NCBI RefSeq assembly: GCF_023159225.1
Contig: NC_063174.1
Location: forward strand, 28,417,983 to 28,481,982
Reading direction: 5' to 3'
Origin: Perognathus longimembris pacificus
Lineage: Eukaryota; Chordata; Mammalia; Rodentia; Heteromyidae
DNA: 64,000 nt
Within the stretch, counting starts at the first letter, position 1; each line of letters opens with the position of its first letter. The notes under the pieces are model-generated. The model searched no databases. It was given only the letters and a program-made list of their open reading frames with translations, and had not been told where the DNA came from. Of the stretch, positions 1 to 8,292 are shown piece after piece. Position numbers and translations under genes: made by a program.

Positions 1-154
1 CCATACCATGTCCTGAGTGACTCTTTCAATATAAAGAATTAAATCATTAACTCTTCTATACTATTTTTATTGAAATTTTCATTGTGAAGTGGATAATCTT
101 TCTACATAGACTCTCTAGATATTCTATTTTCTCCCCCAAGTTATGAATCTTATA

Positions 155-335
155 TGTGTGTAGTAGCATGACTTAATCCCAGCTACATTGGAGGTGGAGC
201 AAGGAGGGTTATATGAATCCAGCCCTGGGCATAAACAAGAGACCCTACCTCCAAACTATTGAAGGAAAAAATGGCTGAAGCTATGACTCAAGTGGTAGAG
301 TGCCTTCCTAGCAAGCACCAGTGCTGAAAAAAATC
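155..335 (+). repeat. B1/ID-type composite SINE
   Basis: The left part resembles a 7SL/B1-derived SINE (an 'ATCCCAGCTAC' core and a later 'GAGACCCTACCTC'). The right part reads like an ID tail ('GACTCAAGTGGTAGAGTG') and ends in a short A run. The order B1-like then ID-like matches the rodent fusion SINEs seen in opposite orientation at 13083-13330 and 21887-22115. It is diverged, so it is an old copy. The boundaries are approximate. Confidence 0.6.
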
Positions 336-390
336 TTCATCTGTTTTATTGAGTATTTTCTTGGCTTTATCTTACACCATGTAGTAAATC

Positions 391-468
391 TTCCTTCCTT
401 CCTTCCTTCCTTCCTTCCTTCCTTCCTTCCTTCCTTCCTTCCTTCCTTCCTTCCTTCCTTCCTTCCTT
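391..468. repeat. (TTCC)n microsatellite
   Basis: About 19 nearly uninterrupted copies of a TTCC tetranucleotide. Its translations are low-complexity frames with no coding meaning. Confidence 0.97.
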
Positions 469-494
469 TGTTCCATCCTTACCTCCCTCCCACC

Positions 495-600
495 TTCCTT
501 TTTGAAAATACTGGGGTTTGAACTCAGGGTCTTGCTCTCTCCTACTTGTTCTTGTCTCTCTCCTACTTGTTCTTGTCTCTCTCCTACTTGAGACACACCC
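495..600 (-). repeat. SINE fragment with short tandem expansion
   Basis: The piece starts with the 'CTGGGGTTTGAACTCAGG' motif shared by the minus-strand ID/B4-type SINEs of this window. It continues into three tandem copies of a roughly 19-bp unit (core 'CTCTCCTACTTGTTCTTG'), a local expansion absent from the other copies. It abuts the (TTCC)n run. Confidence 0.5.
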
Positions 601-611
601 CTAGTCTGTTA

Positions 612-1125
612 TTTTATTATTATTTTTCTTTTGTTCATTTCTTAATTGTCAAAGTAAAGTACAGAGGGCTTACAGTTTCATTCATAAGGCAGTGAGTACA
701 TTTCTTATCCAGCTTGTTCCCTCCTCCCTCATTTTCCCCTGCCTCCCCTCTCCCCATTTCCCTCCCTACCATGAGTTGTACAGTTGGTTTACACCATATA
801 GTTTTGTAAGTATTGCTGTTGCATTCGGTTGTCATTTTATCATTTGTTTTTGAATTTAGTAGTCCATTTTCCCTTCCCTAGTTCCAGTACATGTATGCAC
901 AGTATTCAGTGCACTAAAATCAGTTACAGTGATATCAGGGGTAAAACCATGGGAAAGAAATACAAAAGAAAAAGGGCATAATTTAGCATGGTATGTTGAA
1001 AATAACAACAATGATCTACCATCTGTTTCCATAACTTGGAGTTCATTTCACTTAGCATCATCTTATGTGTTCATATGGACATAGATATTGAGCTATTGTG
1101 ATCTTTTGCTAGGACTAGGCCCTCA
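612..1125 (-). mobile_element. LINE-1 3' end (5'-truncated copy)
   Basis: On the plus strand this reads as the reverse complement of the LINE-1 3' UTR found at the end of the full-length copy (13474-13977). Shared landmarks are 'GTACAGAGGG.TTACAGTTTCAT', the C/T-rich 'CCCTCCTCCCTCATTTTCCC' block and 'GAGTTCATTTCACTTAGCAT'. It is clearly more diverged than the copies at 9425 and 30136, so it is an older insertion. No open frame remains. Confidence 0.75.
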
Positions 1126-1320
1126 GAGATTCTTTAGGTCAAAACGGAGACGTCTGATTTGGGCTTGAATGAACCTTTCCAGCTAAGGCTGAACTAAAAC
1201 TGAGTCTGTGCACTTTCCCACCACCAGGCTCTTGCTCATTTGGTTTTAACACTCCACATTGGTTATTATTTAAATATTTTGCAAATGAAGCCCCTAAGAC
1301 ACACTGTATCTTTTTTTCCC

Positions 1321-1790
1321 TAATAGCTATGCCCCTATGAATGCATAAGATAATGCTAAGTGAAATGAACTCCATGTTATAGAAATGAGTGATATATCAC
1401 TGTTGTAATTACTTTCAACATACCATGTGAAACCGTAGCTTCTACTGGTGGTGATCCTCTTGTATCCCCTTCCTGTGGTTGTACCTGTGCTATTACTGTT
1501 TCTTATCTGAATACACTGGAAACTGTATATACTGGTATTAGAACTCGGAAAGTGAAAGGGAATACCAAAATCGAGAGACACAGGATAAAAAGACAAACAA
1601 CTACAAAAGCAATACTTGCAAAACTGGTGTAAACCATCTGAAGAACTCATAGGGGAAGATGCAAGGGGGAGGGGAGAAGGGGGAATGAGAGAAGAGGTAA
1701 CAAACAGTACAAAAAATGTATCCAATGCATACTGTATGCAACTGTAACCTCTCTGTACATCACTTTGACAATAAATAAGGAAAAATGATT
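1321..1790 (+). mobile_element. LINE-1 3' UTR fragment
   Basis: A plus-oriented copy of the same LINE-1 3' UTR, starting near 'ATGAATGCATAAGATAATGC' and ending 'GACAATAAATAAGGAAAA', which includes an AATAAA signal and an A-rich tail. It lies about 200 bp from an opposite-oriented copy (612-1125). The 195 bp between them show nothing recognisable. Confidence 0.8.
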
Positions 1791-2035
1791 TTATTATTTT
1801 TGCAGCACGATTTAGTATTTATGTCTAGGCCTATACTTGAACATAATCATCCTATTTATACTGCAATATAGATAAAATGTCAGATATGAGCCACTACACC
1901 CAGCTTTTATTGATTTATATGAGGATCTAACTTTTCAAACTCTACCTTAGTATCTAGGATCACAGGTGTAAATCTTGGTAAATAACTCCACTACTTAGTT
2001 AATTAACTCCTTTAATTAATTACTTAATTAGGGGT
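1791..2035. other. Unassigned flank of the betaretroviral provirus
   Basis: AT-rich sequence with no gene. A short minus-strand B1 remnant ('ATGAGCCACTACACCCAGC') lies near 1885-1907. The sequence directly before the provirus ends in GTTGAT, the left target duplication. Confidence 0.5.
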
Positions 2036-2265
2036 GTTGATTGTGGGGACTGCTCTCTCTGCTCCGGCTCAAGTGCTCACTTCTTTCTCTCTTATTATCC
2101 TCTCATCGCCTTCTCCCCCGACCCTCGGCCTGCAGGTTTTGTCGGGGTGAGACGTGGGGATGTCTCCGTCCTGGCGGGCGCTCGACCCGCGTGGTAATGT
2201 GACCGCTATCCTACTCTGGAAGCAACGGACATAGACCACGGGTCAGCCTCTGAGAGCTAACTAAC

Positions 2266-2271
2266 TTTATT
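2266..2271 (-). terminator. AATAAA polyadenylation signal, 3' LTR
   Basis: Minus-strand AATAAA about 225 bp before the LTR end. The identical hexamer lies in the 5' LTR at 8522-8517. It would place the R/U5 boundary shortly downstream. Confidence 0.8.
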
Positions 2272-2345
2272 GAGAGAGGGGCAAGGGTAGATGATCGGGG
2301 GGGAAGGGGGTTGGCCAGGATTCCCATAGGCCATGAGCTGTCAGG

Positions 2346-2430
2346 TGACCTCCAAGGGGCTGGTCACTTGACCTCCAAGGGGCTATGTCACTTGACCTCC
2401 AAGGGGCTATGTCACTCGACCTCCAGGGCG
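2346..2430 (-). promoter_or_regulatory. U3 tandem repeats, possible enhancer
   Basis: Four copies of a 23-24-bp unit with the plus-strand core 'TGACCTCCAAGGGGCT' begin near 2346, 2369, 2393 and 2417; the last is diverged. The same set lies in the 5' LTR near 8595-8680. On the coding (minus) strand most units contain AGGTCAAGTGAC, which includes the nuclear-receptor half-site AGGTCA. Tandem U3 repeats are typical retroviral enhancers; the factor is inference. Confidence 0.6.
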
Positions 2431-2573
2431 GGGCTGGCTGCCAGCTAGGTGGGGGGTCTCTTATCGGACCCGTTTCTCCAGATTCCAATGTAGGGAGGAT
2501 GGAAGGGCTGCATTCCCCAGCTGGGGGAGGTGCCTCAGGCCCCTTCCATCTAGGGGGAAGATGGACCCCAACA

Positions 2574-2585
2574 TCTGCCTCTTTT
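2574..2585 (-). other. Polypurine tract candidate
   Basis: The minus strand directly before the 3' LTR reads AAAAGAGGCAGA. It is purine-rich with one C and sits where the plus-strand primer should be. An A/T-dinucleotide run lies just upstream. Confidence 0.6.
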
Positions 2586-3622
2586 ATATATATATATTTT
2601 TTTTTCGAACAGCAGGAGGCGCCCTACTCGAGAGCGCGCCATGTCTTAGGTTGCCCCCCCCCCAAGGGGAGTCTTACCCGTCTTGGGCTAACGCCCTAGC
2701 TCTTCAGGCTGACCTTCCTGCCGGGCTGGCGGGCCCGATGAGAGGCCTTGGGGAGAGTAGGATTGGCACTCGAAAGAGAGCCTGATAATTTTTCCGGTGC
2801 CGGCGGACCTTACTGAGCAGCCGGTCCTAGGGTTTGAGTGACGAGCCTCTTGGGGTGCTTATATGGCTAAAAGGCTAAAGGCCACTTGGTACCTAGACAG
2901 CTCTGGCCCATCGCTTACAACAAGAGACTCAATGTAAACATAAGGTGAATGGGAGCATAAAGCAGACATGAGCATAAGCAATCGTAATACAAGGCAAATG
3001 CAAACATGAGCAACTGTAACACATGAGTAATTACAACAAGGCACAAGGCAATGGAGGGTCTCTTGTCGGGGTCAGTCCACGGAAAACGGAATTCTGGTCC
3101 AGTCTGGTGTCGCTCAAGGCAGCACAGATGGCTCTTCCTTCCCTCGATGGTGAGGTAGAGGGGCAGGTTCAGGTCCTGGTGATGTGGCGGCCAGGATGCT
3201 GGTAACTTAACAACTGAGGTTAGTAAAACACTTCATAATAAACATTGCAGCAAGGTGCCAATACCTTACTTATTATAAACATTTGTAATAAAACATTAAA
3301 GTGTCCAAGTCCTTTAGCTCCTATTTCCCTCCAATGGGGACCCCTGAGATAAGCAGCAAAGGGGGGAGCGAAAGAGAGGGACAACCGTGCAAAATTTCCC
3401 TTTGGTCCTTGTGCAAGGCTGTGGGCCACGCTGCCACAGCAAACGGTACTCCAAAGGGCGTCAGGCAGGGTCCAGGGAAGAAACAGGGCCGACACTGGGT
3501 CCAGGTCCATCGCTGGTGCAGGCAGGCTTTCCCGTTTCTCCTTAGAAAATTCCACCTCGGTCTTTGCTTTCCTGAGAGGAAACAAGGGGAGACATCCCTC
3601 AAGGGCAGATGCCCTTGGGTGG
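2586..3622 (-). other. Pol-to-LTR gap lacking a recognisable env
   Basis: About 1.04 kb between the pol stop and the polypurine tract. A full env would need about 1.7-2 kb. No long frame, cleavage motif or transmembrane-subunit signature is visible. The longest minus-strand frame (3585-3220, 121 codons) resembles nothing I know. The region may be a residue of deleted env or an accessory/RNA-export segment; the sequence does not decide. Confidence 0.6.
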
Positions 3623-6250
3623 TCATTCTGTTGGACAATATTTTACATCTCTAGCTGGTATCCAGATTGGATTCGGTTCCCCAGTAGGGAAGACGCAGGC
3701 GAATCCCCTTCCTGCGCTGATAATTGGGTCGGGTCCACGCCACGCCCCTGTCAGAGAATCCTTCCACCGGGCCTCCACTTTTAAGTAGGGTGTTTGGCTT
3801 GACCAGTGTCTCTGGAAAGCCGACAGAGGTTGGTCCTTAGAGAAATTTAAAATATTCAATGTAAACATCGCTGTCCTCAGCTGATCCTGGGGGCTTCCCC
3901 CCCCTTTTTGTTTTAATAATTGATCCTTCAGGGTCCTATTATGCCTCTCAATTATGGCTTGACCCTTTGGGTTATAAGGTATTCCAGTGGTATGTTTAAT
4001 ATTCCACGTTTGGAAAAATGCCTGTAGAGGCTTACTGGTGAAACAAGGTCCATTATCTGTTTTAACCTGTAAAGGCAGTCCTAGGATAGCAAAACATTGT
4101 AAGAAGTGGCTTTCAGCGTGCCGTGCTCTTTCACCGGTATGCAGAGAGGCCCAACATGCACCGGAGCAGGTGTCAATAGACATAAATATATATTTTAGCC
4201 TTCCAAAGGGGGCGTAATGGGTTACATCAGTCTGCCAAATTGAGTTGGGTCTTAAACCTCTTGAATTTACACCTGGAGATTGCAAGGGAGGGACTTGCAC
4301 GAAAGGCATACATGATTTGCAAGTCCTTATAATCTTTTTTAAGTCTTTTATAGGAATTGAAGGAAATCTCTGATGTAACCCTCTCCAATTTAAGTGAGTA
4401 CGCTCATGAAGCCCTTTGGCCATTTGGAGGTTTTGAGGTTGTACAATGGCTAGCGCTATGATGGTTCCATCCGTGGCCAGCTGGTCGGCCCTACGATTAC
4501 CTTGTGCCAGGTCCCCAGGCAGTCCTTGGTGTCCACGAAGGTGCTGTAAAAAAATAGGCTCACTCCGCTCTTTTAACAGAGACCTGACTTGGATCATCAG
4601 AGGAGTGATTGGGTTTCCATCCAACTTGATATGTGAACATACCAGGTTGGGTAGCAAGTTAACCACATATAGACTATCAGAGAACAAGTTCATTGGCTGT
4701 TTAACATGGGTCAGTGCCAAGGCGACTGCATACAGCTCTTTAAACTGTGCAGAGCCAGTGACGGCTTCAAAGTAATGGGTGTTATCTTTCCCACCGGCAG
4801 GGGGCGAGGCGGAGCGCACCACTACGGCAGAGCCGGCTCGCCCACCATCTGTAAAGACATTGGCAGCCTTGACAAGAGGCTTGGTAGAGAAAAGCACAGG
4901 GGGTGTCCATTGTAGCCTGGAAAATGAGGTCACCCATCTTGAAGTGCCATAGTGGCAATCTATCTTACCCATAAAGCCCTCCAGGGCACTAGAGATACGT
5001 GAATTATTTCTCCTGACCCATTCAAAATCTGACAACCGGTAGGGAATAGTTAGCACGTCAGGATCTCTTCCATAATGTCTCAGGGAAGTATCCCTGCCCT
5101 TAATTACCAAGTCAGCTAGCTGGTCCAGCTGGGAATAAACTCTGGGAGCTCCTCCCACTGATGCGTGCACCCACTGAAGGGGCTCGCCTGATTGCGTAAT
5201 TGCAGCTGAAGAAAGTTCGGATCCGGGGAGGATCCAAAGGCAGAGTGGGCACTTAGGCTTGTAGCGTGCCAGCTGTGCCTTATTTAAGGCCAATTGGATT
5301 TTCTGGAAGGCTGTTTGGAGTGATGGAGTTATTGTAATAACATCAGTGGGCGCTTTGCCCTTCAAAGAGTCATGGAGCGGTAACAGCTCCTCTGTAGGCA
5401 GTTGAAGCCAGGATCTTAGCCAATTAATTTCACCTAACAGTCTTTGCATCTCCACCAGAGTATAAGTTGCCTGGAAGGATAACTGGGGCTTGAGTGGGCA
5501 TACAGAGTCTAGTTTAAGCTCTGCCCCCAAGATCTTGAAGGGGTATACTTTCTGAACCTTGTCACTGGCTATACGCAGCCCTCCTCTTTGAAGGAGTGTT
5601 TGGGCCTTGCTATAGGCCAAGTCTAGTACTTGGGGGTCTACTGATCCAATAATAATGTCGTCCATGTAAATAAAAAGGACAATATCTGACTGTTTCTGAA
5701 GGGGTTGGAGAACTTGTGACACATACTGTTGGCAGAAGGCAGGACTATTAACCATGCCCTGAGGTAATACTACCCACTCATATCTCTGATCAGGTCCCTG
5801 GTAGTTAACCGAGGGCACCGAGAAAGCAAACTTCTCACAATCCTGGGGATCGAGAGGAATGGAAAAGAAGCAGTCCTTGATGTCAAGTATAATAAGATTG
5901 AGATCCCGAGGGATAGAGGGGATCCATGGCAACCCTCTTAAGGGGGTGCCTGCGGGGACTATCCGCTCATTGATTTTCCTTAGGTCCTGTACCATCCTCC
6001 ATTTGCCTGAGGCTTTTCGTACAACAAATACCGGGCTATTCCAAGGGCTCAGCGAAGGTCTAATATGCCCAAGGGACAGTTGTTCTGAAACTATTTCCTT
6101 TAACTTTTCTAATTTGTTTGAGGGAATAGGCCACTGTTCCACCCAAATGGGGGCGCCCGGGTGCCATCGAATGGCAGGAACAGAGGGAACAGTGGCCCTT
6201 AGAATTGGGGGTGAGGCCCTGTAGAATTGGGGGCCTCCAACTTTGGGGCC
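3623..6250 (-). CDS. pol: Pol: reverse transcriptase, RNase H, integrase (betaretrovirus-like)
   Basis: The open pol frame runs 875 codons from just after an in-frame TGA (6253-6251). It overlaps the end of pro by about 50 nt in the -1 frame, so it is probably entered by ribosomal frameshifting and has no AUG of its own. The RT active site YMDD is near residue 195, preceded by a 'LPQGM' motif. RNase H follows, with 'FTDGG' near residue 464 and a 'GNRRADQLA' motif. Integrase has an H-H-C-C zinc module and a D,D-E core ('WQTDVT', 'KTDNGP', 'IERHNRT', roughly residues 675-770). All catalytic residues I can check are present and no stop interrupts the frame. Product: replication polyprotein making and integrating proviral DNA. 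Confidence 0.95.
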   Translation of the reverse strand, partial: GPKVGGPQFYRASPPILRATVPSVPAIRWHPGAPIWVEQWPIPSNKLEKLKEIVSEQLSLGHIRPSLSPWNSPVFVVRKASGKWRMVQDLRKINERIVPAGTPLRGLPWIPSIPRDLNLIILDIKDCFFSIPLDPQDCEKFAFSVPSVNYQGPDQRYEWVVLPQGMVNSPAFCQQYVSQVLQPLQKQSDIVLFIYMDDIIIGSVDPQVLDLAYSKAQTLLQRGGLRIASDKVQKVYPFKILGAELKLDSVCPLKPQLSFQATYTLVEMQRLLGEINWLRSWLQLPTEELLPLHDSLKGKAPTDVITITPSLQTAFQKIQLALNKAQLARYKPKCPLCLWILPGSELSSAAITQSGEPLQWVHASVGGAPRVYSQLDQLADLVIKGRDTSLRHYGRDPDVLTIPYRLSDFEWVRRNNSRISSALEGFMGKIDCHYGTSRWVTSFSRLQWTPPVLFSTKPLVKAANVFTDGGRAGSAVVVRSASPPAGGKDNTHYFEAVTGSAQFKELYAVALALTHVKQPMNLFSDSLYVVNLLPNLVCSHIKLDGNPITPLMIQVRSLLKERSEPIFLQHLRGHQGLPGDLAQGNRRADQLATDGTIIALAIVQPQNLQMAKGLHERTHLNWRGLHQRFPSIPIKDLKKIIRTCKSCMPFVQVPPLQSPGVNSRGLRPNSIWQTDVTHYAPFGRLKYIFMSIDTCSGACWASLHTGERARHAESHFLQCFAILGLPLQVKTDNGPCFTSKPLQAFFQTWNIKHTTGIPYNPKGQAIIERHNRTLKDQLLKQKGGGSPQDQLRTAMFTLNILNFSKDQPLSAFQRHWSSQTPYLKVEARWKDSLTGAWRGPDPIISAGRGFACVFPTGEPNPIWIPARDVKYCPTE

Positions 6251-6735
6251 TCAGAGGGAGGCGCCTTTTGGCAGTCACTAAGGCTAATTGGCAGGTCCGG
6301 GCCTGTAACGACCGCGGCCTTGATCTCTCCCAAGATATCTCGTCCCAGTAAGTTATCTGGTGAGTTGGTCATTATTAAGGGGCGTACTACTCCCTTGCCT
6401 CCATTCATATCATCCCACGGGAGCCAGTCTCTGGTTGTTTTACTTTCAGTTGTGCCTCCCACCCCCGATGTCTGTGGGCCGGGGATTAGGTCCCACCACG
6501 GGGGCACTAACTCCTCCTTTAATATGGTCTGGTCCGCTCCGGTATCTATTAAGACTCGGAACTTTTTCCCAGCTATGATGATTTCAATGTTTGGTCTCTT
6601 TTCCGGGATGATGGGAACTGCCCAGAGGGCCTTAACCTCGGGCTGTTTATTGGGCCTGTCTCGGGATTGATCACCTCCTTTGGGTGACGGGGCTGGAGGG
6701 CGCCCCATTAGCCGTTTAAAGGCCTTCCCTTGGCA
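6199..6735 (-). CDS. pro: Pro: retroviral aspartic protease
   Basis: The pro frame is open from just after a TGA (6738-6736) to a TAA at 6201-6199. It lies in the -1 frame relative to gag and is entered at the slippery site 6720-6714. An AUG at 6708 overlaps the gag stop (TAATG), so reinitiation is a second possibility. The catalytic motif 'LIDTGAD' sits about 50 residues after that AUG, and the 'LLGRDIL' motif closes the protease fold. The peptide before the protease is only about 50 residues, too short for the dUTPase domain that many betaretroviruses carry here. Function: cleaves the Gag and Pol polyproteins during particle maturation. Confidence 0.92.
   Translation of the reverse strand, partial: CQGKAFKRLMGRPPAPSPKGGDQSRDRPNKQPEVKALWAVPIIPEKRPNIEIIIAGKKFRVLIDTGADQTILKEELVPPWWDLIPGPQTSGVGGTTESKTTRDWLPWDDMNGGKGVVRPLIMTNSPDNLLGRDILGEIKAAVVTGPDLPISLSDCQKAPPSEAPKLEAPNSTGPHPQF
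6241..6247 (-). promoter_or_regulatory. Candidate pro-pol -1 frameshift site CCCAAAG
   Basis: Within the pro/pol overlap the minus strand reads CCCAAAG, phased C-CCA-AAG in the pro frame. A -1 slip enters the open pol frame, which opens only just upstream after TGA (6253-6251). It fits the X-XXY-YYZ pattern, but a final G is less usual in eukaryotic sites. It is the only heptamer of that pattern I found in the overlap. Confidence 0.55.
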
Positions 6736-8174
6736 TCAAATTTGGACCGACAGTCTCTCTGCCAGTGGAATCCCTTTTGGCAGCGGGGGCAAAGTCTTCT
6801 AGGTGCCTCCCTAGCTCTCCGGCTTGGGGACTGTGCCCTCCAGGCACCAGATCTTACCGGGCTAGGTCTTGTGGGGTTAGAGGGACAGACCCGCTTAGTG
6901 TGACCCCAGCCGGAGCATGTGTAACAGCGCTCCCCGCTTACCTCACCGGTGGGGGCCGGGGCGGGCCTCTCAGTGGACAGAGTGGTCGGCGGCTGCATCT
7001 GACAGGCTCGCGCGCCGGTGCCCCGACAAGCGTAAATCCAGCTGTCCACTGATCTCTCCTTTACTCCTGCACAAACCAATCTGCATTCTGTTGTCATCCC
7101 TTCCCACACCAGGGTCCTTAAAAAATGATTTACCTGGGACCCAGGAAACTGTCTGTGGAGATTGTCCCTCACTCGGCCAACGAAGGCAGCAAGGCTCTCA
7201 TTGGTTTCTTGGATGGCTTTTATTGACGAGGACTCTAGGGGCCTTCCTCTCAGACCGCGCCATGCTGCCAATCCCACGGCCTTTATCTGCTCCCGGTAGG
7301 GGGCAGGGAAGGGATCCCGTTGGGAGCGGGTGGATCCAAACAGCATGTCAAAGGTTATGGGGATTGGCGGATTGGTGGCCTGATTTCTCTCTTCCTGAGC
7401 ATAGCACTCATGTCTGAAGAGGGCACACCACTCCTCATACATTGTTCTATCAAGCAGTGATCGGGCCAGGCTTCTCCATTCCTGAGCGGTAGGGAACCGG
7501 TGGGCCAAGTTCTCGAGTAGACTCTCCCCCCAGGGGGTGTTCGGTCCCCCTCCCTCAAGAACTATTTTCCTAAATTCTCTAAAGTCTTTCATCTCTTGTA
7601 GTCGCCAAGAGGCTGAAATGGCCACCAAGTTAAGGCTTACTGAATCGTCTGAGTTAGGCGAAAGCGTATAACTCTGGGGCCGCTGGTGCCTCAAGGTCGG
7701 GCTCCTTGCATCTGCATATGTATGGAGCCGAGCCGGGCCTCCAGTGGGGGAGGGGTAACAAGTCGGCGGCGCCTGAGCGGCGCCTGAATTGAAATCCCAG
7801 GCACCTTCGTTCCTGGACTTTTCTGGGTGGGGCGTCGGGGCTCCATCCAAGTCAAAATTCCCTCTAGCCATCCTATCCTGAGTCCAGGGGTTCTCCCCCG
7901 GGTCCGAGGAAAAGCAAGCCTTGAGAGTTTTAATAGCCTGTAAAGTTATGAGTGGTAATTGTTCTCCCCACTCGGTTTCCTCCACCTCCGGCTGTAGCCG
8001 GTCCCAAGTTTCCCATGAGAGTGGGTTGGCCTCAGCGAACCACGGGACTCTCTGGGTCAATTCCTCCCAAATTCGTGTAGCGCAGGGCTCTGAGATATTA
8101 ATCCCCGCGTTTTGGAGGGTGAACTTTAAGATCTTAAGGGGCGAATTGTTTCGCCGACTCTGGACTTGTCCCAT
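6708..8174 (-). CDS. gag: Gag: matrix, capsid, nucleocapsid polyprotein
   Basis: 488 codons from ATG (8174) to a TAA at 6710-6708. The N-terminus 'MGQVQSRR' has Gly2 followed by basic residues, suitable for myristoylation and membrane targeting. A proline/serine-rich middle separates matrix from capsid. A major-homology-type stretch ('ETNESLAAFVGRV') lies near residue 320. Nucleocapsid has two CX2CX4HX4C zinc knuckles ('CYTCSGWGHTKRVC' near 415 and 'CPRCQKGFHWQRDC' near 460). Two knuckles and downstream pro and pol in successive -1 frames fit a betaretroviral plan. The length is short for an orthoretroviral Gag but all expected modules are present. Confidence 0.93.
   Translation of the reverse strand: MGQVQSRRNNSPLKILKFTLQNAGINISEPCATRIWEELTQRVPWFAEANPLSWETWDRLQPEVEETEWGEQLPLITLQAIKTLKACFSSDPGENPWTQDRMARGNFDLDGAPTPHPEKSRNEGAWDFNSGAAQAPPTCYPSPTGGPARLHTYADARSPTLRHQRPQSYTLSPNSDDSVSLNLVAISASWRLQEMKDFREFRKIVLEGGGPNTPWGESLLENLAHRFPTAQEWRSLARSLLDRTMYEEWCALFRHECYAQEERNQATNPPIPITFDMLFGSTRSQRDPFPAPYREQIKAVGLAAWRGLRGRPLESSSIKAIQETNESLAAFVGRVRDNLHRQFPGSQVNHFLRTLVWEGMTTECRLVCAGVKERSVDSWIYACRGTGARACQMQPPTTLSTERPAPAPTGEVSGERCYTCSGWGHTKRVCPSNPTRPSPVRSGAWRAQSPSRRAREAPRRLCPRCQKGFHWQRDCRSKFDAKGRPLNG
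6714..6720 (-). promoter_or_regulatory. gag-pro -1 frameshift site UUUAAAC
   Basis: The minus strand reads TTTAAAC, phased T-TTA-AAC in the gag frame, four bases before the gag stop codon. A -1 slip continues straight into the open pro frame. This is a canonical X-XXY-YYZ heptamer. A downstream pseudoknot is expected but I did not fold it. Confidence 0.9.
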
Positions 8175-8271
8175 CCTCTTACCTGGGGTGGGAGGATCGC
8201 GCGTCTCAGGATTTCCAACCTGTTTCCGTCAGGGCCGGTCGGGAGCCGGGCTTTCTTGCGTGGATTCGTGC

Positions 8272-8289
8272 AAACCACGTGGGGCGCCA
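8272..8289 (-). other. Primer binding site, tRNA-Lys type
   Basis: Three bases after the 5' LTR the minus strand reads TGGCGCCCCACGTGGTTT. It matches 14 of 18 positions of the tRNA-Lys1,2 primer site TGGCGCCCAACGTGGGGC. The mismatches are mainly at the distal end. Confidence 0.75.
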
Positions 8290-8292
8290 CTC

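Larger units (their letters stand above)
2042..2573 (-). repeat. 3' LTR of the betaretrovirus-like provirus
   Basis: A 532-bp terminal repeat. On the minus strand U3 starts at 2573 with TGTTGGGG. An AATAAA polyadenylation signal lies at 2271-2266, and the repeat ends CCCCACA at 2042. It matches the 5' LTR except for one extra G in the G run near 2297-2306. U3 carries a four-copy 23-24-bp repeat (2346-2430). I see no convincing TATA box. Confidence 0.95.

Noticed and set aside
321..596. Low-complexity open frames on both strands
   Set aside because: They are translations of the (TTCC)n run and adjoining SINE repeats.
2267..2699. Open frames across the betaretroviral LTR, also at 8508-8862
   Set aside because: They translate the GC-rich LTR and its tandem repeats, have no family resemblance, and lie in regulatory sequence.
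3220..3585. 121-codon minus-strand frame as an env or accessory gene
   Set aside because: No signal peptide pattern, no envelope or export-protein motif, and its ends fall in unremarkable sequence. Left as unexplained gap sequence.
6140..6142. Independent start of the betaretroviral pol at 6142
   Set aside because: The codon is GTG inside a frame that is open upstream to 6250 and already encodes typical RT N-terminal sequence. Frameshift entry fits better.
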